DNA of 64,000 nt from Acanthosoma haemorrhoidale (GCA_930367205.1 OV884013.1:91885333-91949332); one strand, 5' to 3'. Numbered from the stretch's first letter, positions 21,272 through 34,980 are shown. Program-made: numbers and translations. The notes: generated by a model not told the origin, from the letters alone.

Positions 21272-22502
21272 CTTTCACCTATTATTAGTAGGTGCTTGTA
21301 ATTTGACCGCTGATATGTGGATCTTTTATGTAACCCGCCAGTGGAACGCATGCAGCCCATCCCTTCATCACGTTTTTGAAAGTTGTGTAAAAATTCATGA
21401 GGAGCAAATACTAACTGGTAGACAATAGGTCAATACTGTGATTGGGGTTTTGGAATGGCGTTCGATTTGACATTTTATAACGCATACGTTCTGCTCATCA
21501 TAGTCCAATAAGAAGTGTGTTAATTGGCTTATTATGGTCAGTTGTTCATCCTAGCTATATGTGACGCATCTTTTAAAAGCAGGAAGATTCATTGGGGAGA
21601 GGCTTTACTTTCAGGCAGGTTTTAAGCGATCGCTTCTCGTCTCATTTTGGTCACTTTTAAGATATCTCAGGTACCAGAATTGAAGTTTTGACGTAAGATC
21701 GCTTTAGAGATTTCATAGGTCTTTGTATTTAATGTCCTACTACTTAAAACAACGAATATTTTTTTTTATTATCACTTAATATGCTTTTAAGAAATACGCG
21801 CGGCTCGATTGTTTTTTGATACTGTCCCATAATTTATTTCGCTCCTTCTGATTCTTAGGATGGATATAAAAACTAGAATTTATTCAGGAGGATTGTATAT
21901 TTTGAATTGTAAGAAGTAAAGCTTGGTAGGCAATTTTTCACGAGACCACGGACTAGAAAATTCCAAGGAAACATGTTTAACCACCATGAATTATCTTCTA
22001 GCTGGCATGTCGCTTTCTTTATTGCCGAATATCAGACTGGCCATCAGAAACATCAGAAATAGTGTAGCAACTTGTGGATCGCTCACATATCGCTACCTAA
22101 TAGCAGACGCCATTTGGCAGCGACACTGTTTCGAAACCTGGCTAAGTGACCATTTCATATATACTTCGAATTGCCACATAGAGCCATCTGGTTTCTTCAG
22201 ACTGAAAACTCGTTTACTCCGTCAAGATTATTTGTCAACCATTTTTAGATTGTAGAAATTAAATACAAAAAATAAAATAAATAATAAATAACACGTAATG
22301 GAATTTTTCAAACAAACAATGTATGTTTTCGCTTTTACCGATTTAGATTTTATTTAGTACGTGATCTAAATTTAAAATTGTTGACAAAAAAAGAACGATT
22401 TAGTCGGTACACTTTGAAATTTTGACCGTTTCTACTATTATAAATTTGTAGTGAGTCGGTTTTGTGAATGTTTTGACGAAATGCTTCATACTTCCATCTC
22501 TG
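21272..22502. other. Intergenic DNA with a possible open segment
   Basis: An open frame at 21923-22255 has protein-like composition (WQRHCFETWLSDHFIYTSN) but starts at a TTG and matches nothing I know. A GAGGCTTTACTTTC repeat start lies at about 21597. Otherwise nothing seen. Confidence 0.4.
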
Positions 22503-22635
22503 GTACTCTGCATTTTCGCTTACCTTGCTGTGCATGTCTCTCTGTTACTGGGAGTCTTTCCGAACTGACTACCCTACACCTCCCCTGGGACTATATACCG
22601 CAGAGCAGAGCCCCCTCCAGTTCTTGGACCCACCC
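22503..22635. repeat. Dispersed repeat with internal CTATATACCGC, copy 1
   Basis: About 93 percent identical by eye to 24412-24545. Shared blocks include GTCTCTCTGTTACTGGGAGT and CTATATACCGCAGAGCAGAG. Both copies stay open in the same frame, but there is no start or family signature. Confidence 0.9.
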
Positions 22636-22989
22636 CTTGTACAAGTGTTTGTAAGATTGTTCCATTCAACAAAAAAAAAAAATTATATGTGGTAGTAATT
22701 TTCAACGAGAGAAAAAAAAATAAATAGGTGAAAGGTATTCCGAACTAGAATACTATGGAGGTCGCAATAGCCCCTGAGTGTGAATGGTGGTTAGTTGTAG
22801 ACCCTGGCAGTAATACTACAGCTTGATTTCATCAATGGAACGCTCTACTGATCCTTTTAGTCTCCATTTAAGATGCAAAATAATCAGTACATATGTATTT
22901 TAAAATTAAATGAATAATTTTAAAAATAACACTGAAATTGAGCCTGGTTTTAAACAAAAAAATGGCTGAATATATCATAAAAAGGTAAT

Positions 22990-23250
22990 GAATTAACTTG
23001 ATATTCCTTGGTGTGAGGAACCGTTCTAGCATCCTTGTCATTAGTATGGCTGTTTGCAGAGATTCGGGTTTGATTCCCTGCTGCCCCCTAGGATGTATCC
23101 AGTCGGGAAAATTATAGATGGGATAACTGATCCTCGAAAGGGAAGATGAGTGGCTACTTAAATGAAGAAAGCGAATCCGGAATATAAACAGGAAATAAAA
23201 TTTGACAGGTAATAATCTAGTGCCAACCACGGTAGCTCTTCCCTTAGAAA
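22990..23250 (+). repeat. tRNA-like short interspersed repeat, copy 1
   Basis: Carries a B-box-like GGGTTTGATTCCC (23064-23077), followed by a body GATGAGTGGCTACTTAAATG and AAGCGAATCCGGA that resembles the body at 46640-46870 (GAGGAGCTATGTGAAT, then AGCGAACCCG). Two copies with the same order suggest a SINE family. Confidence 0.6.
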
Positions 23251-24411
23251 CTACGATCGGCCTCTGCATGAGGTGTTGTCTCTAGGGAAACTTATATATG
23301 GAAAAATGATAAATTCTCAGGACAGTTATTTGAACATAATACGACTCCATGGTACCTGAAGGTGCTAGGTTCGAACCCTTAGACGGACGGTGCATTTTAT
23401 TTCATTTACGTTAGGATAAATTGTTAGTCCTCTACAAAATATCCCACCTTTTCTGCCCTGAAGGGACACACGCATACTTGTAAATCATGAATGAAAAATA
23501 AAACCGTCATAAATGTTTAATTCGGGCATTCATTCACAAATCGAACCCTATTCCGTCATCAAAGAAACAGTCGATCAAAAACCGATGGCGATTAGTATGC
23601 CTTCCAGCCACGTGAAGGCATGAATGAAAACGTAATCGATCTAATCTAATTATTTGAGAATGCAAAAGGCGTATTTGTCCACAAAGCTTTCACCGATATA
23701 AAAGAACCACGGTTTAATTTGATTTTTTCCGGTTAAATATTCAAATATTTTTTCTTTGAGACCCTTCAAAGTAGTTCAGTTCAACTGTGCTTTCATTTTC
23801 AAATTTTAATAGAAATTTTACTATTACCAACGTCCTCTAAATGGTCTTTACTTATCCAAAGGAAACCTTAGACGAATAGCTGCCGGAATGATATCTTTGT
23901 TAACACATAAAAACTTAGCAAGTGATAAACTGTTTTTTAAAATTTTTTAATGTAATAAAGGAAATGTTTCTGTGACGAATTTTAAATGTCTTGCTGCAAA
24001 AACTGCGGACTTAAAAGTATTAATCGTGATTTTGAAATATTACACTATAAAGATTTGTTTTCCTTGTTTAAAAGTGATTAATATATTCAAAATATACCAA
24101 GTTGACAATCCTACTTCCGTATTTTTGGTTGTTGTTAAATCATTGATCAATACGATTGAGCCAAAAAAAAAAAAAAAGATTTGAAGTCAATGATATTATG
24201 ATTCAACTCAATTTATTATGACTATGTATTGTTTTGAGACAGTTAGATGAATTTATAGAAAATTATTTAGTTCAAGTTTGTTGAGAAATTTGGACTGCTC
24301 TGGATTTGTTGATTTGAAAGTCAAGTTGTGGGTGAGTTTTTTAAATTTTTGATGAGATCTGTCTCCATGTTCGTTTGGTTCTCTCTCCTTGCTGTGTGTC
24401 TGTCCGTCTGT
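23251..24411. other. Intergenic DNA
   Basis: No gene. A second B-box-like GGTTCGAACCC lies at about 23369 without a clear A-box. A run of 14 A is at 24163-24176. Confidence 0.5.
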
Positions 24412-24545
24412 CGTACTCTTCATTCTCGCTTACCTTGCTTTGCATGTCTCTCTGTTACTGGGAGTCTTTCCGAACTGACTATCCTACACCTCCCCTGGCA
24501 CTATATACCGCAGAGCAGAGCCCCCTCCAGTTCTTCTACACACCC
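24412..24545. repeat. Dispersed repeat with internal CTATATACCGC, copy 2
   Basis: Second copy of 22503-22635 in the same orientation, 1.9 kb away. The copies diverge sharply outside these limits. Confidence 0.9.
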
Positions 24546-27500
24546 TTACACAATCGGTAAAAGTCCCCACTCATGAGCGAAGTCGGCGGCTCGCGTCTTT
24601 GGGGTGCTTCAGCGAGGTAAGCATACCAGTTCGATACTATCTCCTTAGCCTTTTCTTAAAGACACTTTAATGACTTTTCTAACACATTTCCTCGATGTTC
24701 GAGTTATGTTGCCAGATCAGTAAATACAGGTGCATGCAGTTTAATATTAACTTACACAGAAGTTAAACTCACTATTAATGTTTTAATGGTTCATTTATTT
24801 ATTTCAATCAAAGTTTTGTCCAATAAAATATAAATTTAATTATTATTTTTTATATAAATATAAAATATCTAATCCAATTGATGACTATTATTTAAATGAA
24901 GATAAGCATTGACGGCCCTGCCCCTAATTAAGGCTGATTTTCGTAACTATTAATTCAACTAAATGAGTAAAAAAAACTTATATAAGAAATAAATTTGTCT
25001 TTGATTTTAAATCGGTTGTTGTGTTAAACATGTTTTTTTTTCTTTGATTTATCCTTGAGCTTCTATGATGAGTACCTATCATTTGATATAGCTTCCGGAC
25101 CACAAGTCGAGAGAGCAAATGACATTGTAAATACACAATTTTCATTAAATTTCTTTTTTTATACGTAGTATACTCTGGAAAAAGGTGATTTATTTTGAAT
25201 ACATGTCCTATGTATTAAAAGTATACATGCAATATTAAGGTAAATAAAGAAATAATTATAAATAATATGTAAACATAAAGGTAAAATAAAAAAATTGGCG
25301 GAAACAAATACACAAGTTAATGCTGATTTTTGGGTTTAAAATTCTTTATTTTTATTTATTTTTTCATACTTTATAAACGTTTACTGAGTTTAAAAACCAA
25401 TTGAAAAAATGAATAAGAATAAATTCAATAATGGATAAATGCCCCTCCCACTTGGCTTAAATACAGTTTTAACCACTTCGGACTTTGAAATTTAATGAAG
25501 TTTTTTTTTTTTTTTTAATTACGTATTCATTTCTATAGTTTATAATAATGTTCGAATTGAAATAACTTTGAAAAGTATAAAGAAAACCCTACTAACACTT
25601 GTTGGATCAATACCGTAACTGAAAATAATATTAAAAAAAAAAGTTTAAAAATGAAAGCAACGCCAAAATTTGTTTTATTATGTTTAATCTTTTTCTCCTA
25701 CTTTATGTATATAAACAACACAATAATAAGCTCATATTGTATTTAACCGTCATTCCATGTAAGGGAAAAAAAAAATGAAGTAAAATGAAGTCCAAGTGAA
25801 TCCCGTCACTGGCAAAGCGCTTCGACTTCCTCTTCTTCTTTCTATGACCTTGGCACCGCCTCAGTATTCCTCCAATTTTCCCTCTTCTTATTTTCCACTG
25901 TGGGTACCGCACTTGAGCGGAGTAGTCATTAAGGAGACTAATGCAGCTGTATTTCCAAATCCGCCAAGGCATAGTAAAGGCGATTTTTTGTGTCCTTGTA
26001 ATATGAACATATTTCTCAAAGTCAACAGTTTCAGAGCAAGTGATATTATTTAGGTCTGTGTATGAGACTTTTACCAAGCGCTTTTCCATGGCTCTCTTAC
26101 TCTATTTTAAGTTCGCTGTAATTTTTTTTTTGTTTAGAGCAATTGCGAGATATTGTTGGTGTAGTGCAAGTCCACTGCAATGACTACTACACAATAAGGA
26201 CACCCTTATTTTCCTGTTTCTATCCTCCAGATTTATAATGAGCTTTCAGTGAAGATATCTAGTATTTACAATGGATATAGTTAACTTTTCAATGAATCCA
26301 AATATAAAAAAAAATACACTTAGAATTAGAAAATATATGGCGATTGAAATCATCAAATATTTTTTTTATTATTAAATAATTAGGTTAGATCAAGTTTTTA
26401 GAGTTTCGTTATTGTTTTGTTCATGTTTCTACCTTGGGTCTGTTCTGGAGATCGGAAGTCCTCTGTTCAGGATAGTGTCATGAAATTTCGCATGGAGGTC
26501 CCATTCAATTTAGGAAGAAATAAAGAGCATAACTCTTTCCATAAGAACATAATAAATGTTTTTGTAAAATTTTGAGAATGGGATCAAATTAAAGATCTTC
26601 CCTCATTAACCAATACGTAGTTCTTTTTTTTTAAACTTGTGATTACAAAATCCATAATTATTGTGATTTACATCGCGTTCGAAACTTTAATTCAACTACT
26701 TATATGGGAGTTTCGATTGATGTCCCGATTACGCTAAAAATAAAACCATCCCCATGAAAAATAATTAAAAGTTATTAACGAATTAATCCTGTTGAGTAGG
26801 GTATCAACTTAAAGACCTTGGTTTTCTGCTTGATAGTATGTATGATAATATTCTATCTGGCTTTAATGGACTGTAATTACATAAAGACATTAAAAACAGT
26901 AATCAAAGGTATATTCGCAACCTCGGTGTTATATAGAGGTATAATATTTTGCATGAATGTTTTACTTAATGATCAGAGATACTGAAAATTAGACCAAACA
27001 ATACTTTGGGCTCGGCAAGGGTTAGTTTAATTAAAATATACGCTTTGATTTGTTCAATTTATTCAAATATAAATCTTTTCGTGTCCTAGCCAACATGCAA
27101 TATTAAAGTTTAGTAACGAAGATTATTCCAATTGTTCACTTTAGTCCAATTTATTATTTTTAACGGGAAGCCAACCGGGATGTAAAAAAAAACTACCTAG
27201 CAATGAATAGGAATTAATGATGAATGGAATAAATGGAAATATTTAGATGATTCGGGCTCAATGTCAAAGAGTCGACAGAAAAAACCCTGAATTAATCGAT
27301 TTATTTAAAAATATGATCACTCTTGAATGATTTACAATCGTGAAGTCTAGATTTTTTTCTGCCTTTTCCCAAAAGTTATTTTCGCCATCAGAGAAAAGCT
27401 AGCGTAACCCCCACCCTCCCGGTTGGCCGAACACTGTATTTTAAATAATTATACCTCAGTATTGCTTTCCAAATATTTTCGAAGGCAGGTAGATAAGTTA

Positions 27501-28600
27501 TTAGCTGTCGGTTATACGGGCATCAGCGAAAGGGAAGGCACTTTACACTCCATTTACACAATCTACAGGTCACTTTTCAGAGTTTCCTGGGTTTTTTTTC
27601 GGATTCAGAATGTCCACTTGTGTGCCCGTCTGCCTACGAGGCCCTTGTTAAAGCTGTATAGATGAAAAATACATGGTGATCCCAAGTGATGACTAATACT
27701 CCGCACCATTAATTTTATGTATGTTTTCGTTCTCAAGCTAAAGTTGCTCTCTTAATTTTATGATCTACATTTTTAAATAGAACACACGTTCTAAATCATT
27801 CGTTATTTACGAAAATTATTGATTGGATTATAAGTTATAGCATACATTTAAACTGATATAATATATATATATAAGACAAGTTATTGCATCTAATGTTCCC
27901 CTTTTTTAAACCTGACAAATCGAGGTCTTAAATAGGGCATGATGATTTTGTGATAAAATGGTTATAAAAGTTGTTATAAAAACAGTTCGAAAGTTTTACA
28001 ACTAAGAGAGCATTTACTGTAATTTTTCTCCTTAATATTAAAAAATAATGTAGTTAAAATTATTTTGCTTTTGATTTTGTCTGGCCAGATGAGCATATTA
28101 ATTGTTCTTTAAGCCTTTTTTATATTAATATTAGCTATCAAGTTCAATAGAAAGACTTAAAATTAGCGATGTACAAAATAATGCCTGTATCATCACGTAT
28201 GTTCTGCTAGTGGGTAATTAAAAAGTCATTATAACCTCTGTTATGTTTTATTTATATTTTTTTAATATCTTAGCAATGTTAAATGAGAGCTAGACGTTAA
28301 ATTTTATGTCTCTAACGTTAATAGGGACTTAATAACCACAGGGATACCGACATAGGGATGAAATGGGCTTCTGGTTTTGAAAAAAAAAATCCCTTAAAAG
28401 CTTTAGCTTAAGTATTAGTTTACTAGATACTAATTACTAATACTAATTTATTTATGAAATTGTTAATCATGGTATCAGAAAATTCACATTATTATTTTTG
28501 ATCGTGAGTAAAGTGCCTTTTTCACAAAAAGGACATTGTCCCGCTAAAAATATTTTATTAATACTTTGCAACTATTAAATCGCTTCTTTTATCGACGCAA
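24546..28600. other. Gene-free stretch with AT-rich repeats
   Basis: Contains dispersed AT-rich repeat cores at 26581-26616 and 26796-26845. Open frames at 25703-26089 (minus) and 27423-27665 (plus) show no family signature, no intron logic and no signal peptide, so I do not call them genes. The rest is AT-rich filler. Confidence 0.5.
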
Positions 28601-28738
28601 TATATTTATTTATTTATTTTTTTTTTTCAAAACCCTTCATTCAATATACACAGAGTAAGTTACACATTACACAATATGGAATCTTTACATAAATCCAAAA
28701 TACACAGAAAAAAAAAAATGTTGAGTGTAAAAAAAAAA

Positions 28739-28774
28739 AAAAGTTATGTCTTATAAGTACCAGACATAACTTTT
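28739..28774. other. Perfect 13-bp hairpin
   Basis: Stem AAAAGTTATGTCT (28739-28751) pairs with AGACATAACTTTT (28762-28774) around a 10-nt loop, and A/T tracts on both sides can extend it. TGTTGAGTGT next to it recurs inverted at about 29430-29441, so the hairpin may be part of a larger palindromic repeat. Confidence 0.7.
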
Positions 28775-31659
28775 CCTTTTCCCGCGAATAACATTAACAT
28801 ATTCAGCTCAACTTGACTTTATGGCCACGCTGTTGTTTTTATGGTTAAATATAAGTTACTTGGTGAGCTCCATCAATTTTAATAAATTCAGTCCATTAAT
28901 GTACATAATGTCTAATCATACTTTTGTACAATGCAGATCAGTAGAAAAGATACTTTATATAAAATGTAGCCAAGCTACAGGAAATATAATGAAACAATTG
29001 TAAATATTTTCGTTTGTAGAATCTATACTTTGTAACATATATTAATTTTCTAAAAGAGGATATGAAAAAAAAAGAAGAAAAAAAGCTGCTGTTTTTATGT
29101 TAGAGAAATTTACTTCTATGACATTTGATCCATAAATGCATATCTTATACTTCAAGTATGAACTAAGTACTTCATTTCGGGTAAAGGAAATCGTTTAGAA
29201 GGGTTAAAGACCTTTGAAATTGAAAAATTGAATTAGCTAATGCATGTAATAGGAAATAAAATATATACTTCCAGTGGAACTGATAGATCTGAAAGGTATG
29301 TCCTTGGGCGAGATGATAAAGACAATCTAGAAAGAGTTCTACAGCCTACTGACAGGAAACTGATTTTGTAACGTCAGCACGGGATTGACGGTCTTCCGAT
29401 CACTTTTCAAAATCATTTATTTTTTTTTTTACACTCAACATATTTTTTATCTGTTATTAATTATACACATATAAAATAATTACTTGCACGTGCCTACATT
29501 GAAAGCAACCTCTGACGGTTCGAGGCAGACTTTGACACGGTTATTAATTAGCAAGAACGCTTTCAAAATTCCATTTCGTTGTTGTTAAAAGAATGCTCTG
29601 TTTTTTTTCTGTTCATTGTTTGCCTCCTAACTTCTAAACGTAAAGAGCTACTATTTTCGTTTCCGTACTACCATACCTGTATTTACTGTGCTCACTGTTT
29701 ATGAGATATGAGAGAGCGGAATGCCCTCTTTGAAAGTTCAGATTGAAACTATCTTGAGAACTTTTTGAAATAAAGTATAGAAATACTAAGAGTTTTATTT
29801 TATATTTTTTTTAAATGATACATGATCGAACACCCGTTGAAGATTTTCAATGAAATGTTTTGATAACGCTAAATAAAGAACTAGTTAAATAATAATGGCT
29901 TTGTTATATAATGAATGACTTTTACATCAAATTAATACAAAAAAAATTTGATTATCTTTTTATCTGAACTCAAGAAGTTTGGTTACAATAAATCAGTTGT
30001 TCCAAGGTTTAGGTACTCTCGCCATTTTTCGATTTTTCGTATGATATAAATACTTTAATATATACGTTATTATTATACATACATAATTGAGCATTTTTCC
30101 CAAAAGAAACAATAAGTTAAACTGAAGTCATAAGCACTGCTTACAATGCCTTGTGTGTTAATTGGTTCTAAATATTTGAATAATTATATATATTAAAAAA
30201 ATATGATTACACAGATGTACACGCGAAATAAAACACTTTTATTATTATTATTTTTAATCCATTTTATTCGTTAAACTATTTTGATCACTGAAACTATCTA
30301 CTAAACAGATTAGTTAAATTAATTAATCAATAATTAATAAAAAATGAATAGTTAATTTAATTAATTAAAAAAACCTAACAAAACCTGTCTGAAGTGCGTG
30401 ATTTCTATTGTTGCACCTAAAATATAATTTTCTGGAAAATATTTTAATTTATTTTTATTGGTTTTCTTATCCAATAAAGCCTGAATAGTGGGAGGGGGAT
30501 GAACAACAAATCTTAAATAGCTCCGAAGCTTTTAAGCACTGACTCGAAATTAGTTGTGACTCAGTTAACAGATAAAATATCCAACTTATTACATGTTTGA
30601 TTTAAAAATTTGTTTTTAATCAATGAAATAAAAAGCGTCGCAAGGGTGTTGTTAAACATAACATAAAAAATTGAGATCAATTGTCTGATTTTTACGGCTA
30701 TAACAGTAAAAAATACAGACGGGCAGGTTGCAGACAATCACACTCTACTTTAAAATCATACCCTTTATTTAAACAATATCAAAATTTATTTATCCCAATA
30801 ATATCATCCTAAAGTTCTGAATATAGGTTAATATTGTTGATGAGAGGGGAAAAAAATGCAGGACATTTGCCCTTTCGTGCTCAACTTAACAGCCTTCACC
30901 CAGTCTTCTTAGCCAGTTGCCCCGCTAATGTAATCTTTGTCTTCTTCTCTTAATGTAAATCTCTGGCCTCACACCGTCTGGTCCGCAATGGTTCTTATTG
31001 TTTAGGTAACGTCCACTCAGGTTAAGTGTTCTATCCACGTTGATTACACGGTATGAATGACACAAACGTACTCTCTACTCACATACTGTACGGTACTAGT
31101 GAGTACAGGAGTCAGCACAGTCGAACTATCATATTTCCAATTCTCCAGTATTGCTTCATGGGTTGAATCTGTCAGGGTTGAGGTTCATTTAATTGTGGTT
31201 AGCACACAACATTTATTCCGGGACAAAGTCCTCTACGAATAATAGGGAAAATCAATATGTTTATGCCTAAAGCCCATTTTTGCATCTATGTTAGCAGTAC
31301 AATTTTCTTGCCACCCAAAAACTAAATTTAGCTCACTATAAAATGGGCTAAAGTCGAGCGATTAGCGCTGTTACATAAATGCTGTGCGTACTACAGTGGA
31401 GCACAACCTGGTCAGTCGTACCGGAAGTAGAAATGTCGATCGTCAAAATAGATTAATCGATAGATGCGCTTATCAAGAGTTCCCTCCCACCGATTCAGTT
31501 TTAGAATAATCTTTCGTAGGAAAAAACAGAATTAAATAATATACCGTGAACTTTGTTTATTTTGACCTTAATTTGTTTAGCTAACCAGAATATAAAATCA
31601 TTCTTTCTTTAAAACAATTACCTTCAACTCCACGTGTAAAAAGGTACATGAAATACTTG
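28775..31659. other. Gene-free AT-rich stretch
   Basis: Nothing that I can support as a gene. It contains A/T runs and a TTAATTAA-rich patch near 30310-30370. Confidence 0.5.
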
Positions 31660-33190
31660 TAGCTAAAGTAGTATTGATAAACGCGCCTTGCCCCTTATAA
31701 AACAAGATCAATACTGCAGATAGATAGCAACAATGCTGGATCCTCGTTGGAAAAAAGGGCACGAAAAAAACGAAATAATGGCAAAGCATGTCTCGAAAAT
31801 ACCAACAAGCACCAAATTAAAAAAAAAATGGATGACCGTAATACGAACATTTTTAATGAGTCTCAAACATCGCAATCAGAACTTGCCCAACTAGTAGTAC
31901 GAGTACGAGTACAAGTAGTTGTGATGATGACTCAGACTAAAAAATCTTTTTTCACAAGCTAGAGCCAAAAAAGAAACAGAAAAAAAAAAAATCAGGGAAC
32001 CAAAACTGTAGACAGCGTCATTACTGTCAAACGCTACGTCAAGGAACTAGCATTATCAGATCAGGTGAACATACTTAATCAATTATAATCATCAAATTTA
32101 CTTTACTATTAGTTCACAACTATTAATACTTTATTAATTAATATTAATAGTGTCGGGTCGTCACGAGGGGGGTGCCTAGTTACCCTAGCCCTTGTAACGA
32201 AGTGAGGGTTGATTATGCTATGACCTGAACAATTTCTTCATGACGAGTCTTACTACTGTACTATCTGACTCCATATCTGATAGGTATGTGCCCCGACAGT
32301 ACACTATGTTCAAGAGAAGAGGTATAGGGTAGGTATTGTAGGTAGTTTATGTGATCTTGGAATGACCACGAATTCCCACTCGGTCCGGATCCCAAAGGCG
32401 AGTGTGAACCGGATAGAGCCAGACTGAATTGCCGTGGGAGACACTACTAGGTAAAGTTTGTAGGGCCTCGGCAACCGTCGTCCGCAAGGGAGAGGTCTCT
32501 CCCAAGGAGGCGCTCGTTTTAGCGAGACGAAGCAGAGAATCCCACTAGGAGAGTGTGGGGTCTGACAAGGCCGGACTAAAACATAGCGAGGTTAGGAAGA
32601 GAGATCTATAGGTTTTCATAAATGAGAAGGCAAAATCTTGAAATATCATTGCAGCTGCAGGTCCACCAGTCAGAGAGCCATTGTTTAGAATGATTTACAG
32701 GCCAAAATCTGGCCCTATTTATAGTCAGTGCTGGCTTGTCAGTAGCCAATGATCTGAGGCGTTTTCTGACAAACCACACCGCAGTTGTGGTGGCGCTTTG
32801 TACCAGGCCTCGGTCTGGGTCGCTTGCTACCGGTTTTTCCCTTCCAGCCTCTGACTAGTTTTTTTGCAGCTGCGTCTTTTATTGTTTACAATATTTACAC
32901 TGGTATGACTTATGGTTTGGTAATGTTATTTACATTTGTTTAAATTAATTTACAACATATTATAACCAGTTTACAATAGAGTATAGGTGATTTATCTTAT
33001 GTAGTTAGCGGTCACTACAAATAGTATTACTATTAGTACTAATAGTATTTTAATTTATAACTATGATTAACATTCGCTCATTGGCTAAAAATATTTATAC
33101 GTTTCTGCAACCTCGGTCCCATCCAATAGAATTCTCTCTAAATCCGGATGAAAAGTGGAATAATGTTTGGATATTTATACTTTTTTACTT
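31660..33190 (+). mobile_element. Broken hAT-family transposase, split by a solo LTR
   Basis: On the plus strand the order of hAT C-terminal blocks is visible: IATMLDPRWKKGHEKNE (31724 on; hAT pattern IAT.LDPR.K), then in another frame TSTSTSSCDDDSD and FFHKLEPKKK (pattern Ser/Asp-rich plus FF..L), then KRYVKELALSDQ. After the solo LTR comes IRSLAKNIYTFLQPRSHPIE (33069 on; pattern LA..YL..PATS.PSER, here badly eroded). Stops (for example TAG 31721-31723), frameshifts and loss of the PSER residues make it dead. N-terminal BED and catalytic parts were not found. Confidence 0.7.
32151..33019 (+). mobile_element. Solo LTR of a copia-like retrotransposon
   Basis: 869 bp, starting TGTCGGGTCGTCACGAGG and ending GGTCACTACA. 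Perfect 5-bp target duplication AATAG at 32146-32150 and 33020-33024. It matches the LTRs of the element at 38281-40294 along its whole length, in opposite orientation. A TATTTATAG at about 32721 may be its promoter TATA box. No internal region remains, so it arose by LTR-LTR recombination. It sits inside the hAT remnant and is therefore younger than it. Confidence 0.96.
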
Positions 33191-34935
33191 CCAACATTTG
33201 TTTGAATGTCGTTTTTTTTTCCTCACAATACTGTTTAGAATTTTCTATTGAACTACTTTTTCCTATAAATTTTAATAATAAATATGTTTTTCCCCTTTTA
33301 TACCACCGTCTATTTTATGATTACACCTATGTATTATTATTACCTACCTATTATGTATAGATATATGTATCTAAATGTGAAACAGCGAGCAGCAATACTG
33401 CCTCTAAGGTTTTTAAAATGGCGTTTTGGTGTCTCCAAGAAGTTGCAAGGTTTATCGATCAATCAATTGTACGGTATCGATAGAATCGGGACAGTCGATT
33501 GTGAGGCACTATCGACAATCGGTCGTCTCTACCGGAAGTTACTTTCTACATCGGACAAAACCTCTATTGCCCACCATGAAAGCTTGAATCACCCAGTAGT
33601 GAACAGTAGAGGGAGTAGGTCAACTACTCCTGATGTAAACAAACAAGTCGGATTGGCCTTGAACAGTACGTTGTATAGAGGAATATCCCTGCGTTCGGTG
33701 CTAGGACTAATTACTACACATTTTTGTATACAGTTATTTGATGTCTAACGATTATTGGTGTGAGTCATCCACAAGTTAGGAAGATTATCAAAGATTTAAG
33801 CTCCATTAGTATATATTTAAAAACAAATCCAGATATTGGAATGTGTACTATCAAAGATTTGTTATTACCGCATAGATACAATTATCACGCACGCAACGAA
33901 ATAATTCCTTCCTCAACAGTTAAATGCCAATAACCTCTAATGATTCTACGGCCAACGTCGAAATGACAACGCCACGAATTACTCGGACCTTTGCAATCGT
34001 GACATTACAAAGAATTGTGGATATTTTGTTGAAATTAATGTTGTCACGCAGCTCTAGTTTTGTCCTACATAATTATGTCAGTATTCTAATTTCCTTACCA
34101 GATAACAAATATGGTTTCAAGTATGGTCACACTATTGAGTGTTTCGTTACAATTGCTAATGTTTGTTACAATAGTCAACTAAAGCCCTAATACATGAGTA
34201 TACTATTAATTAGGGCGCCAAGATCATTAATTTGATGCCTACTCAATATGTTTTTTTTTTTATTAATAATCAATTTAAATATATCACTTCATTATTTTTC
34301 ACGGCGTTGCTTTTACTTCTAGCATCATGGGAATACAACATTGAACTATCACACGAAATATCATGGATTTTTATTTTTAAATCTTTATTTGAAGAAATTT
34401 ATTGTCCTTAATAGGCCAAATATAACCGTGCTAAATGATGTCATTCATAGCATATCTACATTTACTCTCTCATTCAGAGGGTATTAACAATACATGTAGA
34501 CATTGATACAATTTAGACAAATAAACATACCCAAGTGCCCCCCCTCAATTTAACTGCACAGTTGTCCACTCCTGGCTTTGGCGAAGGTGGCAAGTATCTT
34601 GGAGATCCTCGACTCTTCTGTGGATGCTGGAGTAGAGTGCCAGAGCCGCAGACGCTCAGAACATGAGGGTAGAAACTGACTTGGGCCAGAACACCCAGTG
34701 ATTATATATTTACCTAGGACGGTTGATGTTTGAAATTGATTTTGAGTGAGGATTTGGATGGCCAGATAATTTCTAATGAAATGAGAATTTTGAGGAAATG
34801 TGATCGGAAATAGGATAGTGGGAATTTTAAAGTTATTATGGAGAGTTTTATTAGTGATATATAAAAGTGCACTATGTGATGTTTTTAGAACTTCATAGAT
34901 TGGAAGGATTGGATGCACTTGATGTTAGAGGGTGT
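33191..34935. other. Intergenic DNA
   Basis: An open frame at 33284-33748 is long (154 codons) but has no family signature. It starts in T-rich sequence right after the hAT remnant and could contain decayed transposon sequence. A dispersed AT-rich repeat core lies at 34209-34242 (minus). A minus-strand open frame at 34550-34918 has no known similarity. Confidence 0.45.
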
Positions 34936-34980
34936 TTTGCTGATCCCCATGGAATAAGTCTACAATTCCAAATTGGTTTT
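34936..34980. repeat. Short dispersed repeat, copy 1
   Basis: GCTGATCCCCATGGAATAAG and the following bases resemble 60841-60885 (GCCGATCCCCATGGAGTCAG). Family unknown. Confidence 0.55.

Noticed and set aside
25703..26089. 128-codon minus-strand frame and the overlapping plus-strand frame
   Set aside because: Both strands are open over the same slightly GC-richer patch. No motif favours either and no exon signals were convincing.
33284..33748. 154-codon plus-strand open frame
   Set aside because: No family signature, T-rich start next to a hAT remnant, and nothing around it like a promoter, signal peptide or splice structure.
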